A stretch of 13,626 nucleotides of DNA from assembly GCA_964369235.1 (NCBI GenBank), contig CAYJEQ010000074.1, positions 1 through 13,626 of the forward strand. Reading direction: 5' to 3'. Numbering within the stretch: position 1 is the first letter of the stretch; each line of letters starts with the position of its first letter. Under the pieces are notes generated by a model. It had not been told where the DNA came from. It did no database searches and saw nothing but the letters and a program-made list of their open reading frames with translations. Below are positions 1 to 7,209 of the stretch, one piece after another. The DNA is from CAYJEQ01 sp964369235. Lineage in GTDB: Bacteria > Bacillota > Clostridia > Oscillospirales > Ruminococcaceae. A program made the translations under genes and the position numbers.

Positions 1-223
1 ATAAAAAATAACATCTTTAGTTCTAACCAAGCATTAAAATTTTACAAAATAAATAATCCAATGTTACCAATATATAGCTTAAGCTTAAGATTAAGATTTA
101 GCTTTTTAAATTATCAAAATATCAGTGCACCTCTATGCTACTGTGTTTTTTATTTCTATAATCTAAGTTCTTTATATTCATATGTACATATTTTTATCCT
201 GCGATCCTCTATCCCCTGACTTT

Positions 224-514
224 CTAGTATTTCTTTCTTAGAGATAAATTTTCATCATCTTCTAAGGACAAAATAAAATCCTCATCTAATATTATGCTTT
301 TCTACACTACAGAGTTTTTGCTGCAATCGCCCCTTGTATCAATATTAATAGCCTCTAAATCCCCTATTCCTTTGGACATTAGATAACTGAAAACATCGCC
401 CCCAATTTTACCTACTCCTATTAATTTTACACCAGCCTTGTTTTGCTCTGCCATTACTTCATTGTTTTCATTGTCCTTACCCCTTTTCTTTTTCTTAATT
501 ATAATAGATAACAT
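224..514 (-). pseudogene. FtsZ/tubulin-like N-terminal fragment, decayed
   Basis: After a Lys-rich start (MLSIIIKKKKRG) the reading gives VKLIGVGKIGGDVFSYLMSK followed by GIGDLEAINIDTRG. This resembles the first Rossmann-like segment of FtsZ, which runs I-K-V-I-G-V-G-G-G-G-N and then reaches an INTDAQ motif. An in-frame TAG sits at 302-304; beyond it the frame stays open for 23 more codons (KSIILDEDFI...) to a stop at 224, and these could align with the FtsZ stretch that follows NTDAQ. No GTPase T4 loop (GGGTGTG), no C-terminal domain and no good ribosome binding site are present, and a terminator lies just upstream. I read it as the remnant of an FtsZ-like gene. It could instead be a short standalone nucleotide-binding peptide. 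The family link rests on one motif only. Confidence 0.4.
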
Positions 515-542
515 GGACAAATTTTGAGGTGGTGCTAAATTT

Positions 543-596
543 TTTTGTAAAAAACAATGTGTATTAAATCACCTAGGCAATTTAATACACATTGTT
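543..596 (-). terminator. Intrinsic terminator, minus strand
   Basis: A perfect 17-bp inverted repeat has arms at 553-569 and 580-596 with a 10-base loop that contains CCTAGG. Read on the minus strand, the 3' arm runs straight into six Ts. It is the best candidate for the end of the two-component operon transcript, about 210 bases past the kinase stop codon. On the plus strand no T run follows. Confidence 0.65.
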
Positions 597-635
597 GGAA
601 GTTTGTAAAGTCTAGTATTTATCTTTAAGATAGTA

Positions 636-780
636 TAGCCACCCACATCTTAATCCGAACCAACCTAAACACTGAGCATATTCACTTCTAGCTTTGTTAT
701 CCTCCTAGCCAGACGGCTAGTATGCCGCCGTCGTCTGCCTAGCTACAAGCAAATATCCTTGGTGTTTAGGTGGGCGGCTA
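636..780. repeat. Large imperfect inverted-repeat / structured element
   Basis: Nested complementary arms span about 145 bases. TAGCCACCCA (636-645) faces TGGGCGGCTA (771-780). CCTAAACAC (664-672) faces GTGTTTAGG (762-770) and continues through ATATT (678-682) against AATAT (752-756). CTAGCCAGAC (705-714) faces GTCTGCCTAG (733-742), or alternatively forms a local CTAGCC-AGAC-GGCTAG hairpin. The segment is clearly GC-richer than its surroundings. G-U wobbles and mismatches do not favour one strand. It lies between the kinase stop codon and the terminator, so it would be in the 3' untranslated part of the two-component transcript. It matches no riboswitch core that I recognise; it could be a non-autonomous mobile hairpin element or a structured RNA. 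Confidence 0.5.
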
Positions 781-805
781 GGGTGACAGTAGGCACATAC
801 ACTTT

Positions 806-2065
806 CTACTTAGGGATATTTATAATCACTGTAGTACCTTTGCCTTTTTCACTGTTGATTTTAACACGACCATTTACCATAGTTTTCAGTCTTGATTTTA
901 CATTATCAATACCAATGTGAAGCTTACCATCCTGCGGCTTTTCTAGTTGGTCAAAGCCTACACCGTCATCGGTAACTAGGATTTCATAAAATTCCCCTTG
1001 ATCCACTGTTTTTATCATAACTGTGCCACCTCCTTCTTTTTTACCCAGACCATGCTTTACTGCGTTCTCCACTAGGGGCTGTAAACTTAAAGCTGGTACA
1101 AAAAAGTCCTCTTCCTCAATATTATAAATTACATTAAGCTGTTCTTCAAATCGCATTTTTTCAAGGTGGAGATAGGCTTTTACATGGTTTAACTCTTTGT
1201 AAAAAGGAATGGGTTTTTTATAACTCAGTGCTTCTAAATTTCCTCTGAGGTAATCGGAAAATTCATCGGTGGCAAGCTGTGCTTTTTTTCCATCAATACA
1301 GCAAAGCATAGAAATAGCCGTTAGTGCGTTGTATAAAAAATGGGGCTGAATTTGAGAAATCATAATCGCTACTTTGGTGTCGGTGAGTTCTTTTTCCCTA
1401 ATAGCAAGCTCTCTGCCCCGATCTAAATGAACGGTTACATAAACAATTGATACCCCCAAAGCAGCACTTAGATTGATAAAGTCAAAGGCTATTGGAATAA
1501 TAACTTGAAGAGCTAATCCGATAATCGGAGCAATTAAGTAAGATTGCATAATCCAAAATTGCCCTTTGCTCAAACCATCTTTGCTTTTATTAATAACACT
1601 TGTTAAGCAGAGAAGAGGTACTAAAAATAACAGGTGATATGGATAATAGGCAGGTCCTTTTATGTAAAATCCATCTACGAATAAAAATACAAGGGGAAAA
1701 AACATAGAAAGAACATCTATAGCAATTATTATCAGGCAAAAAAACTGCATAAAGGATATAGTCTTTTTAATTTCAGCATTTTCTGACCTAGAGATTTCCA
1801 TTACATACTTTGCAAAAAGGATAAAAGCTGGAATGGATAATCCGAATTTTAGGGCAGAAAACACCTTGTTTAAAAATATAAATTGTATCTGTCCATCTAA
1901 AGCCCAAGCACTCATGGTGAAGATAATTTTCAGCAAAATGCAGATGAAAATTTTAGTCATAAGCAAATTGGCTGTATCTTTTTTCCGTCTATCAAGTAGA
2001 TTACTAATAAATAGTGGCAGAGTAAATAATAAAAAAACTACTTGATATGTAACTTGTACTGCCAT
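806..2065 (-). CDS. LytS-family membrane sensor histidine kinase
   Basis: A 419-residue sensor kinase. The first 215 residues hold about seven hydrophobic segments joined by short loops, with no large extracellular domain, so the signal is likely sensed in or at the membrane. A short linker (RGRELAIREKELTDTK) leads into a His_kinase-type dimerisation/phosphotransfer region with QPHFLYNAL, putative phospho-acceptor His242. The GHKL ATPase part follows: N box PLVENAVKHG (Asn334), G1 box TDDGVGF (366-371) and a G2-like GKGTTV near 408-413. Length and order fit the LytS/YesM class, which phosphorylates LytTR, AraC or SARP-type regulators. ATG 2065 is preceded by AGGAGG at a 6-base spacing. The gene starts 24 bases after the response regulator stop codon, so the two are an operon and very likely partners. 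Confidence 0.93.
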   Translation of the reverse strand: MAVQVTYQVVFLLFTLPLFISNLLDRRKKDTANLLMTKIFICILLKIIFTMSAWALDGQIQFIFLNKVFSALKFGLSIPAFILFAKYVMEISRSENAEIKKTISFMQFFCLIIIAIDVLSMFFPLVFLFVDGFYIKGPAYYPYHLLFLVPLLCLTSVINKSKDGLSKGQFWIMQSYLIAPIIGLALQVIIPIAFDFINLSAALGVSIVYVTVHLDRGRELAIREKELTDTKVAIMISQIQPHFLYNALTAISMLCCIDGKKAQLATDEFSDYLRGNLEALSYKKPIPFYKELNHVKAYLHLEKMRFEEQLNVIYNIEEEDFFVPALSLQPLVENAVKHGLGKKEGGGTVMIKTVDQGEFYEILVTDDGVGFDQLEKPQDGKLHIGIDNVKSRLKTMVNGRVKINSEKGKGTTVIINIPK

Positions 2066-2089
2066 AATGCCCTCCTATAATCTTATCCC

Positions 2090-2881
2090 TTACTCTATAA
2101 TAGAGCGTTCTATGGAGCCTAATGTTTTGTCTGCCCAGCTATACTGGGACATAAACTCTCCTGTATAAGCATTTAATGCATAGGGTATACCCTTAAACCA
2201 ATCGTAATAATCACAGATGATTTTTGAGGGAATAATGGCAAGGACACCCCTTTTTTTAATAATTGCATCTTGATGGCCTACTTTCTCTAAAGTAGAGGAT
2301 AAATCTCGTAACAAATTATGATAGTAGGAACTTTTATTAATGGCTTCGTCTTCCCATAAAATCGCCATTAATTCACTGGATGTTAAAGTAGCCCCATTTC
2401 TATCTATTAATATAGCAAGGAGTTCTTTAGTTTTGTGATATTTGAATTTTATAGGCTCATCTCCCACAAAGACCTCAAAATGCCCAAAACACTGTGCTTT
2501 TAGGTATTTATTAGGCAGGGGCTTTACGGGATGTCGCAGATTATTAAGCTCACGCTCTATCTTAGCTTTTGTTGCTGGTTTTTGTACATAGCCACTGACA
2601 TACATAGACAGTGCTTCCCCTTGGTACTCTGTATAGCTGGTGACAAAAATTATATTAATTTGAGGGTGTAGCTTCTTTAATTTTTTGGCAAGGGCAATTC
2701 CATTCATATCTCTGATTTCTATATCTAAAAATGCCACATCACAAGGGTTTTGCTCTGCATAGGCAAGGCAGTCTATTGCTTTTGAAAATCCCTTAGGATT
2801 ACTATTAGGCATAGCCTGACTGATATTGCCTACTAAAGATTGTAGTGCTAAAGCTTCATCATCGGTAGCTATAATATTCAT
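2090..2881 (-). CDS. Response regulator, receiver plus SARP-like winged helix
   Basis: A 263-residue cytoplasmic transcription factor. Residues 1-110 are an intact receiver: acidic pair Asp7/Asp8, phospho-acceptor Asp53 (AFLDIEI), Thr81 and Lys101 (YVQKPAT). Residues about 128-215 form an OmpR/SARP-type winged helix (CFGHFEVFVGDEPIKF, then TKELLAILIDRNGATLTSSE). The tail YTGEFMSQYSWADKTLGSIE resembles the start of the bacterial transcriptional activation domain that follows the winged helix in SARPs. It is not a LytTR regulator, although its partner kinase is LytS-like. I place the start at ATG 2881 because GGAGGA lies 8 bases upstream; an in-frame TTG at 2902 is upstream of that ribosome binding site. 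A tandem repeat with SARP geometry in the divergent promoter (3132-3151) is the likely target. The leader is cut by an assembly gap at 2906. Confidence 0.9.
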   Translation of the reverse strand: MNIIATDDEALALQSLVGNISQAMPNSNPKGFSKAIDCLAYAEQNPCDVAFLDIEIRDMNGIALAKKLKKLHPQINIIFVTSYTEYQGEALSMYVSGYVQKPATKAKIERELNNLRHPVKPLPNKYLKAQCFGHFEVFVGDEPIKFKYHKTKELLAILIDRNGATLTSSELMAILWEDEAINKSSYYHNLLRDLSSTLEKVGHQDAIIKKRGVLAIIPSKIICDYYDWFKGIPYALNAYTGEFMSQYSWADKTLGSIERSIIE

Positions 2882-2905
2882 GTGGTTAATCCTCCGTTTC
2901 AATAT

Positions 2906-2915
2906 NNNNNNNNNN
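2906..2915. other. Assembly gap (10 N)
   Basis: Ten Ns interrupt the leader of the response regulator gene, 24 bases upstream of its ATG. The true length of missing sequence is unknown. The right flank begins TTAGGGGTGGGTGTC, which is unusually G-rich for this spacer. The regulator coding region itself is intact. Confidence 0.95.
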
Positions 2916-2928
2916 TTAGGGGTGGGTG

Positions 2929-2956
2929 TCTATACAAATTTTAATTAATGTATCAA
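2929..2956 (-). promoter_or_regulatory. Candidate promoter for the two-component operon
   Basis: On the minus strand TTGATA (2951-2956) and TATAGA (2929-2934) are separated by 16 bases, an acceptable sigma-A-type arrangement. It points toward the response regulator gene. The spacer is very AT-rich, so chance matches are common, and the assembly gap between it and the gene prevents any estimate of leader length. Confidence 0.35.
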
Positions 2957-3131
2957 AGTTAACATTTTTTAAGGTTTATTGTAAGAATTGAATATTTTTC
3001 GCCCTTGTAAAAATTTATTTAATCTATTTTATCCTATTATCAAAGATATTTCAATGAAATTATAGTCGTCTTATTAATTTTGTTGCTTTTTTCTATTTAA
3101 TAGCAAAAAATACTGGAAAAAAATTGAAAAG

Positions 3132-3165
3132 TGTGCAGTTATTGTGCAGTTGCCTTTGATACAAT
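3132..3165 (+). promoter_or_regulatory. SARP-type activator site and promoter of the pseudo-receiver/surface-protein operon
   Basis: TGTGCAGTT occurs twice in direct orientation, at 3132-3140 and 3143-3151, an 11-bp period that places both copies on the same face of the helix. An extended -10 (TGATACAAT, core 3160-3165) follows, with exactly 8 bp between the second repeat and the core. There is no good -35 box: the repeats cover that position. In known SARP promoters the activator binds direct repeats of 11-bp period ending about 8 bp from the -10 and replaces -35 contacts. The nearest candidate activator is the REC-SARP regulator encoded divergently at 2090-2881. The predicted start of transcription is near 3172, giving a leader of about 70 bases. 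Confidence 0.6.
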
Positions 3166-3239
3166 GTAAAAGCTACTTAGGTAAGAGCAAAATAAAAATA
3201 TTAAAAACAATATCTTTTTAAAAGAGAGGAGGATATGTT

Positions 3240-3527
3240 TTGCATTTTGTCACAGTGGATAACCACCAGCAAAGACTGACTGTGCTACAGGAATTATTAA
3301 AGAGTCACTTTCCCTATTGCTATGTGACAGAATTTACCGATCCTATGTTATCAGCGAAATTCATTATAAGCAATCATGTTGACATGGTATTTGTACAAGA
3401 AAATATGCATAGAATAGATGGCACGAGACTTATGCAGGTCATAAATCTTAATAAACCATCAGTACAGGTACGATTGTTTAGTGAAGTCATTGATACAGTA
3501 GACTGTGTTTTATCACTAAAAGAGTAA
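3240..3527 (+). CDS. Orphan pseudo-receiver domain protein, 95 residues
   Basis: This protein can be laid over the receiver of the neighbouring response regulator from residue 1 to about 85 with no gap. VTVDN (Asp7) corresponds to the first acidic residue, VDMVFVQENMHRIDG to CDVAFLDIEIRDMNG, and Ser81 to Thr81. The phospho-acceptor Asp53 is Gln here (FVQEN), and the protein stops at residue 95, before the conserved Lys and last strand. It therefore cannot be phosphorylated in the usual way. No DNA-binding or output domain follows. The start is TTG 3240, with AGGAGG (3227-3232) 7 bases upstream; an ATG at 3235 opens only a 14-codon frame and is 2 bases from that site. It is the first gene of a likely two-gene transcript with the surface protein, 41 bases apart. 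A role as decoy, dimerisation partner or kinase modulator is inference. Confidence 0.7.
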   Translation: MHFVTVDNHQQRLTVLQELLKSHFPYCYVTEFTDPMLSAKFIISNHVDMVFVQENMHRIDGTRLMQVINLNKPSVQVRLFSEVIDTVDCVLSLKE

Positions 3528-3568
3528 AAAATTAAGCAAAGAAAAGAATTTTAAGGAGGAAAGCAATA

Positions 3569-6500
3569 ATGCTCGCAAAAAACACTATTAGTAAACAGAT
3601 TTTAGCTTATTTTATGACAACTATTATGGTGATCGCTATGTTGCCAGTGACCGCTTACGGAGACTTTCTATCCGCACCAGGAAATGTTATTGGTATACCT
3701 ACCGATAATTCTATAAGTTTAACTTGGGACGAAGTAACTGGTGCTACTGGATATAAAATAACCTATGGTATAAGTGGCTCGACAACCACAGAGACTACCA
3801 CAACTTCTACTAGTTACACTATAACTGAACTTATGGCAGATACAGCTTATGCTATAATAATAGCTCCTTATGACGATATTGGTACTATGGCTAATGATAC
3901 TCCCATATATGTTACAACTAAGGAAGCCATAGTTAACACCGATGCTGAGGACTTAGCCTCGGACAAGGCTGGTATGGTAGCTGCACTAAATAGTGGTGCA
4001 GTTTACCCAATATCAAACTCTACAGATAAATACTTTATTATAGAAGTAATACGCAACTCTGCTATAAGAGGCACAGAATTAGCCTGGGCAGATAGCCCTC
4101 ATGGATTTACTTTAACTCCTGCTACAACCTCAGCTACAGGTAGTATCACAGGTACAATAAATCTGACTAAAGGCACTGCAACAGATACAATGGAAGTAAA
4201 TCTAACTATACCACAGTTATCAGCACCAGAAGGTATCACTGTAACTTTTGAGCCTAATAATGGTGAATCTACAAGTGATGTCACTGTTGCAGATGACATG
4301 GATATTCCAACACCAACTAAGGCTGACCACACCTTTGATGGTTGGTACGATAATGTAGAGCTTACAGGCACTGCACTGACAGATGCCGAAATCAAAGCTC
4401 TGGCAGCTTCCACCACCCTTTACGCAAAATGGGAAGCAGAGGCACCGGCAGACAACACCGATGCTGAGGACTTAGCCTCGGACAAGGCTGGTATGGTAGC
4501 TGCACTAAATAGTGGTGCAGTTTACCCAATATCAAACTCTACAGATAAATACTTTATTATAGAAGTAATACGCAACTCTGCTATAAGAGGCACAGAATTA
4601 GCCTGGGCAGATAGCCCTCATGGATTTACTTTAACTCCTGCTACAACCTCAGCTACAGGTAGTATCACAGGTACAATAAATCTGACTAAAGGCACTGCAA
4701 CAGATACAATGGAAGTAAATCTAACTATACCACAGTTATCAGCACCAGAAGGTATCACTGTAACTTTTGAGCCTAATAATGGTGAATCTACAAGTAATGT
4801 CACTGTTGAAGATGACATGGATATCCCAACACCAACTAAGGATGGTCATACCTTCGGTGGTTGGTACGATAATGTAGAGCTTACAGGCACTGCACTAACA
4901 GATGCAGAAATTAAAGCTCTGACAGCTTCCACTACCCTTTACGCAAAATGGGAAGCAGAAGATAGTAGTGACACAAAAACTTTAGAAACAATACTTGCTG
5001 AATTACACACAGCGTATGTGGAGAATACCTCAATATTTAGCCTTTATGAAGTAGATCATAATACTGAAGTAGAAGCTCAAACTAGAATAAAAAACATATG
5101 CGATGCATGGCTAAGTGACAACTCCTATAGTGGTATTACCGTTGAAGTAATCACTTATTTTTTTACTTCAGCAAGTGAAGAGTCTGACGGCTCATATTCT
5201 TTTGATATAAAGCTGACTCGTGGAGATGAAAGTTTTACTTCTTCGAACTATTATTATACAGGAATTTGGAGAAAAGCTGATAACGATGGTTATGTGTTCA
5301 CCCCTGGGCAAACTATGGCATATAAATATATCCCTATAAATACCAATGACGATGATGTGATCGATTTTAGTAACATTGATGTTCACGGTCTATTTAATGG
5401 TGAATGGAAAGCAGTTACTTTTTTTGATGGGGGTTTTAAGACAATCTTAAAAAAGAATGATGCATTTTATAATGTTGTAGCAGATGGCACTACACACATG
5501 GTTGATGGTTTAGATATAAAAATTACTGCAAGTCCAGATAATAATGGTGGGACCATAAAAATCACATATGAAGTAACCAACAACGGTAGTTCTGAAGAAA
5601 CTTTCTCATTAGCTACAGGTGCCGATGTTAAAATTGGTTATGATGATTTTGCAACTGTTAGATCCTTTGATAAAGGTTTTATTATGACATCTACGATTGA
5701 AACCTATGACCAAGATAGCAATGGTGGTTTTGCACAATTCAATGCATTTCTAAAAGGCATAGAGGGTGTCACTGATGTAGATGGTTTATGGTATGGTGAC
5801 TATTATGGTAGGTATACCGAACTTGGTGTAGCTGATGAAACTGGTGCTTACAATTGGCCTCGTGAGCAATGTTACTTTTTTTCAAATCCAGCAAGCTTGC
5901 CAGATGGTACAGACTCTGTAGCTGCATGGCACTGGGCAGATAGAGAAATCCCAGCAGGCGCAACACAGACTTATTCGATTAAACTGGGTATCGGTGGCGA
6001 GGGTAGCGAAGATGTGGTAGCGCCACCGACAACTTCTTCCTACACCGTAACCGTAAACAATAGCTATGGGACGACAAGCGGTGCCAGCGATTATGCAGAA
6101 GGTACCATTGTAACTATCCAAGCAGGTAGCCGTAGTGGTTACGCCTTTAGTGGTTGGAATATTGTAAGTGGTGATGTAACCCTCGCAGATGAAAACAGTC
6201 CTACAACTACCTTTGAAATGCCTAATGAAGATGTAACTATTACAGCTAATTGGACAGCAATCAGCAGCGGAAATAGTGGTGGTAGCAGTGGTGGTGGCAG
6301 TGGTGGTAGCAGTAATAATGACAATGGGGACAGAGATATAACTACCCAACCTGAGGTAAAAGACCCTGAAACAAGTGGTGGCGAAACCAATGTAGAGATT
6401 GAAACAAATCCAACTACAAACCTTGTCACTACAACTGCGGATATTACTGAGGATACTTTAGAGGAAGCAGTAAAAGATGCACTGGAGGAAGTAAGGGGAA

Positions 6501-7039
6501 CAGAAAATGCCCCTAAAGTTACTATTGTTGTTGATACTCCAGCTAGAGCAGAGGCAGTAGAGGTAGTTTTAGACAGTACAGCACTTAGAGATTTGATAGA
6601 AAACGAAAATGCAGTCTTTGAGATTCAATCAGATGTAGGCAGTATGACCTTTGACCGTGAAGCGCTAAATGCAGTAGCTGAAGAGGCAAATGGTGCAGAA
6701 GTGACCTTGGTTATTCGTAAGATTGAAGATCAAACCGAACTAACTCAGGCACAAATGGATATAATAGGAGATGCCTCTACCTATGAGCTATATATCGAAA
6801 GTGACGGGAAAAGAATATCTGACTTTAAAGGTGGCACTGTAAAGGTAAAAGTTCCTGAAGAACTTAACATAAATGAAAACTCCACAGTTGTGGTATATTA
6901 TATTGATGGTGATGGTAATGTTGAACCTGTTTCCACCAGTTATAACAGCACAGATAACACCGTAACCTTTACAACTAAGCACTTCTCACACTATGTTATA
7001 CAGGTAATAGGCAAAGCAAATCCAAGTACAGGCCGTTAA
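3569..7039 (+). CDS. Large secreted surface protein with Fn3-like and InlB-type repeats
   Basis: A 1156-residue exported protein. The signal peptide has basic residues, the core ILAYFMTTIMVIAMLPVTA, and a likely cut after AYG (about residue 31). Residues 36-119 look like a fibronectin type III domain (NSISLTWDEVTGATGYKITY). Two tandem 173-residue units follow (123-295, 296-468); each has an Ig-like part starting NTDAEDLASDKAGMVAAL and an InlB/Listeria-Bacteroides-type repeat (VTFEPNNGE ... FDGWYDN ... TLYAKWEAE). Residues about 470-815 are unrecognised, rich in Tyr, Asp and Gly. A third InlB-like repeat lies at about 822-897 (YAFSGWNIV ... ITANW), then a Gly/Ser linker and a C-terminal domain ending HFSHYVIQVIG, of a kind I associate with clostridial surface proteins. 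No SLH domains, membrane anchor or LPXTG tail is seen; it ends NPSTGR. AAGGAGG precedes ATG 3569. The likely role is adhesion or cell-surface display. Confidence 0.88.
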   Translation: MLAKNTISKQILAYFMTTIMVIAMLPVTAYGDFLSAPGNVIGIPTDNSISLTWDEVTGATGYKITYGISGSTTTETTTTSTSYTITELMADTAYAIIIAPYDDIGTMANDTPIYVTTKEAIVNTDAEDLASDKAGMVAALNSGAVYPISNSTDKYFIIEVIRNSAIRGTELAWADSPHGFTLTPATTSATGSITGTINLTKGTATDTMEVNLTIPQLSAPEGITVTFEPNNGESTSDVTVADDMDIPTPTKADHTFDGWYDNVELTGTALTDAEIKALAASTTLYAKWEAEAPADNTDAEDLASDKAGMVAALNSGAVYPISNSTDKYFIIEVIRNSAIRGTELAWADSPHGFTLTPATTSATGSITGTINLTKGTATDTMEVNLTIPQLSAPEGITVTFEPNNGESTSNVTVEDDMDIPTPTKDGHTFGGWYDNVELTGTALTDAEIKALTASTTLYAKWEAEDSSDTKTLETILAELHTAYVENTSIFSLYEVDHNTEVEAQTRIKNICDAWLSDNSYSGITVEVITYFFTSASEESDGSYSFDIKLTRGDESFTSSNYYYTGIWRKADNDGYVFTPGQTMAYKYIPINTNDDDVIDFSNIDVHGLFNGEWKAVTFFDGGFKTILKKNDAFYNVVADGTTHMVDGLDIKITASPDNNGGTIKITYEVTNNGSSEETFSLATGADVKIGYDDFATVRSFDKGFIMTSTIETYDQDSNGGFAQFNAFLKGIEGVTDVDGLWYGDYYGRYTELGVADETGAYNWPREQCYFFSNPASLPDGTDSVAAWHWADREIPAGATQTYSIKLGIGGEGSEDVVAPPTTSSYTVTVNNSYGTTSGASDYAEGTIVTIQAGSRSGYAFSGWNIVSGDVTLADENSPTTTFEMPNEDVTITANWTAISSGNSGGSSGGGSGGSSNNDNGDRDITTQPEVKDPETSGGETNVEIETNPTTNLVTTTADITEDTLEEAVKDALEEVRGTENAPKVTIVVDTPARAEAVEVVLDSTALRDLIENENAVFEIQSDVGSMTFDREALNAVAEEANGAEVTLVIRKIEDQTELTQAQMDIIGDASTYELYIESDGKRISDFKGGTVKVKVPEELNINENSTVVVYYIDGDGNVEPVSTSYNSTDNTVTFTTKHFSHYVIQVIGKANPSTGR
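3935..4972 (+). repeat. Two tandem 519-bp intragenic repeats
   Basis: Unit 1 is 3935-4453 and unit 2 is 4454-4972, in frame (173 codons each). By eye the first 342 bases of the two units are identical, including all third codon positions. The last 177 bases, which encode the InlB-type part, carry about 15-20 differences. This mosaic suggests a recent duplication or gene conversion limited to the Ig-like half. Confidence 0.95.
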
Positions 7040-7101
7040 CTATGTAAAGTTTCAGAGATTTTCCAAATATACATAGTTCCAACAAAAAATTATAGAGATT
7101 C

Positions 7102-7149
7102 GGGGCGCCACAAATGATTTTTCTCATTTGCGACGCCCCCTTTTATTTT
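7102..7149 (+). terminator. Intrinsic terminator after the surface-protein gene
   Basis: GGGGCG...CAAATGA (7102-7117) pairs with TCATTTG...CGCCCC (7124-7139) around a short T/C loop, with two internal mismatches, and is followed by CTTTTATTTTG. It lies 62 bases past the stop codon at 7039 and ends the pseudo-receiver/surface-protein transcript. The minus strand lacks an adjacent T run. Confidence 0.85.
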
Positions 7150-7209
7150 GTAAAAACAAGGTGCATTACAGATGGTTTTAGCAAAGTTTTCCTAATTTAA
7201 GAATATGCA

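Noticed and set aside
1..223. Possible gene or regulatory sequence at the left edge
   Set aside because: Very AT-rich with many stops in all frames and only short partial palindromes such as AAGCTTAAGCTT. Nothing could be supported.
3235..3279. ATG at 3235 as start of a 14-codon leader peptide
   Set aside because: It lies only 2 bases after AGGAGG, too close for efficient initiation, while TTG 3240 in the receiver-like frame has a 7-base spacing. A true leader peptide is not excluded but has no support.
4099..4818. Minus-strand open frames of 105 and 66 codons inside the surface-protein gene
   Set aside because: They are the antisense reading of the two tandem repeats, give repeated copies of the same meaningless peptide, and lack ribosome binding sites. 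The plus-strand gene explains the region.
5882..6429. Minus-strand open frames of 155 and 96 codons, Thr- or Leu/Pro-rich
   Set aside because: They arise from the complement of the Gly/Ser linker codons. Their low-complexity composition has no family likeness.
7015..7100. A frameshifted sorting-signal helix after the surface-protein stop
   Set aside because: Neither of the other two plus-strand frames gives a hydrophobic helix followed by basic residues, so no simple frameshift restores an anchor.
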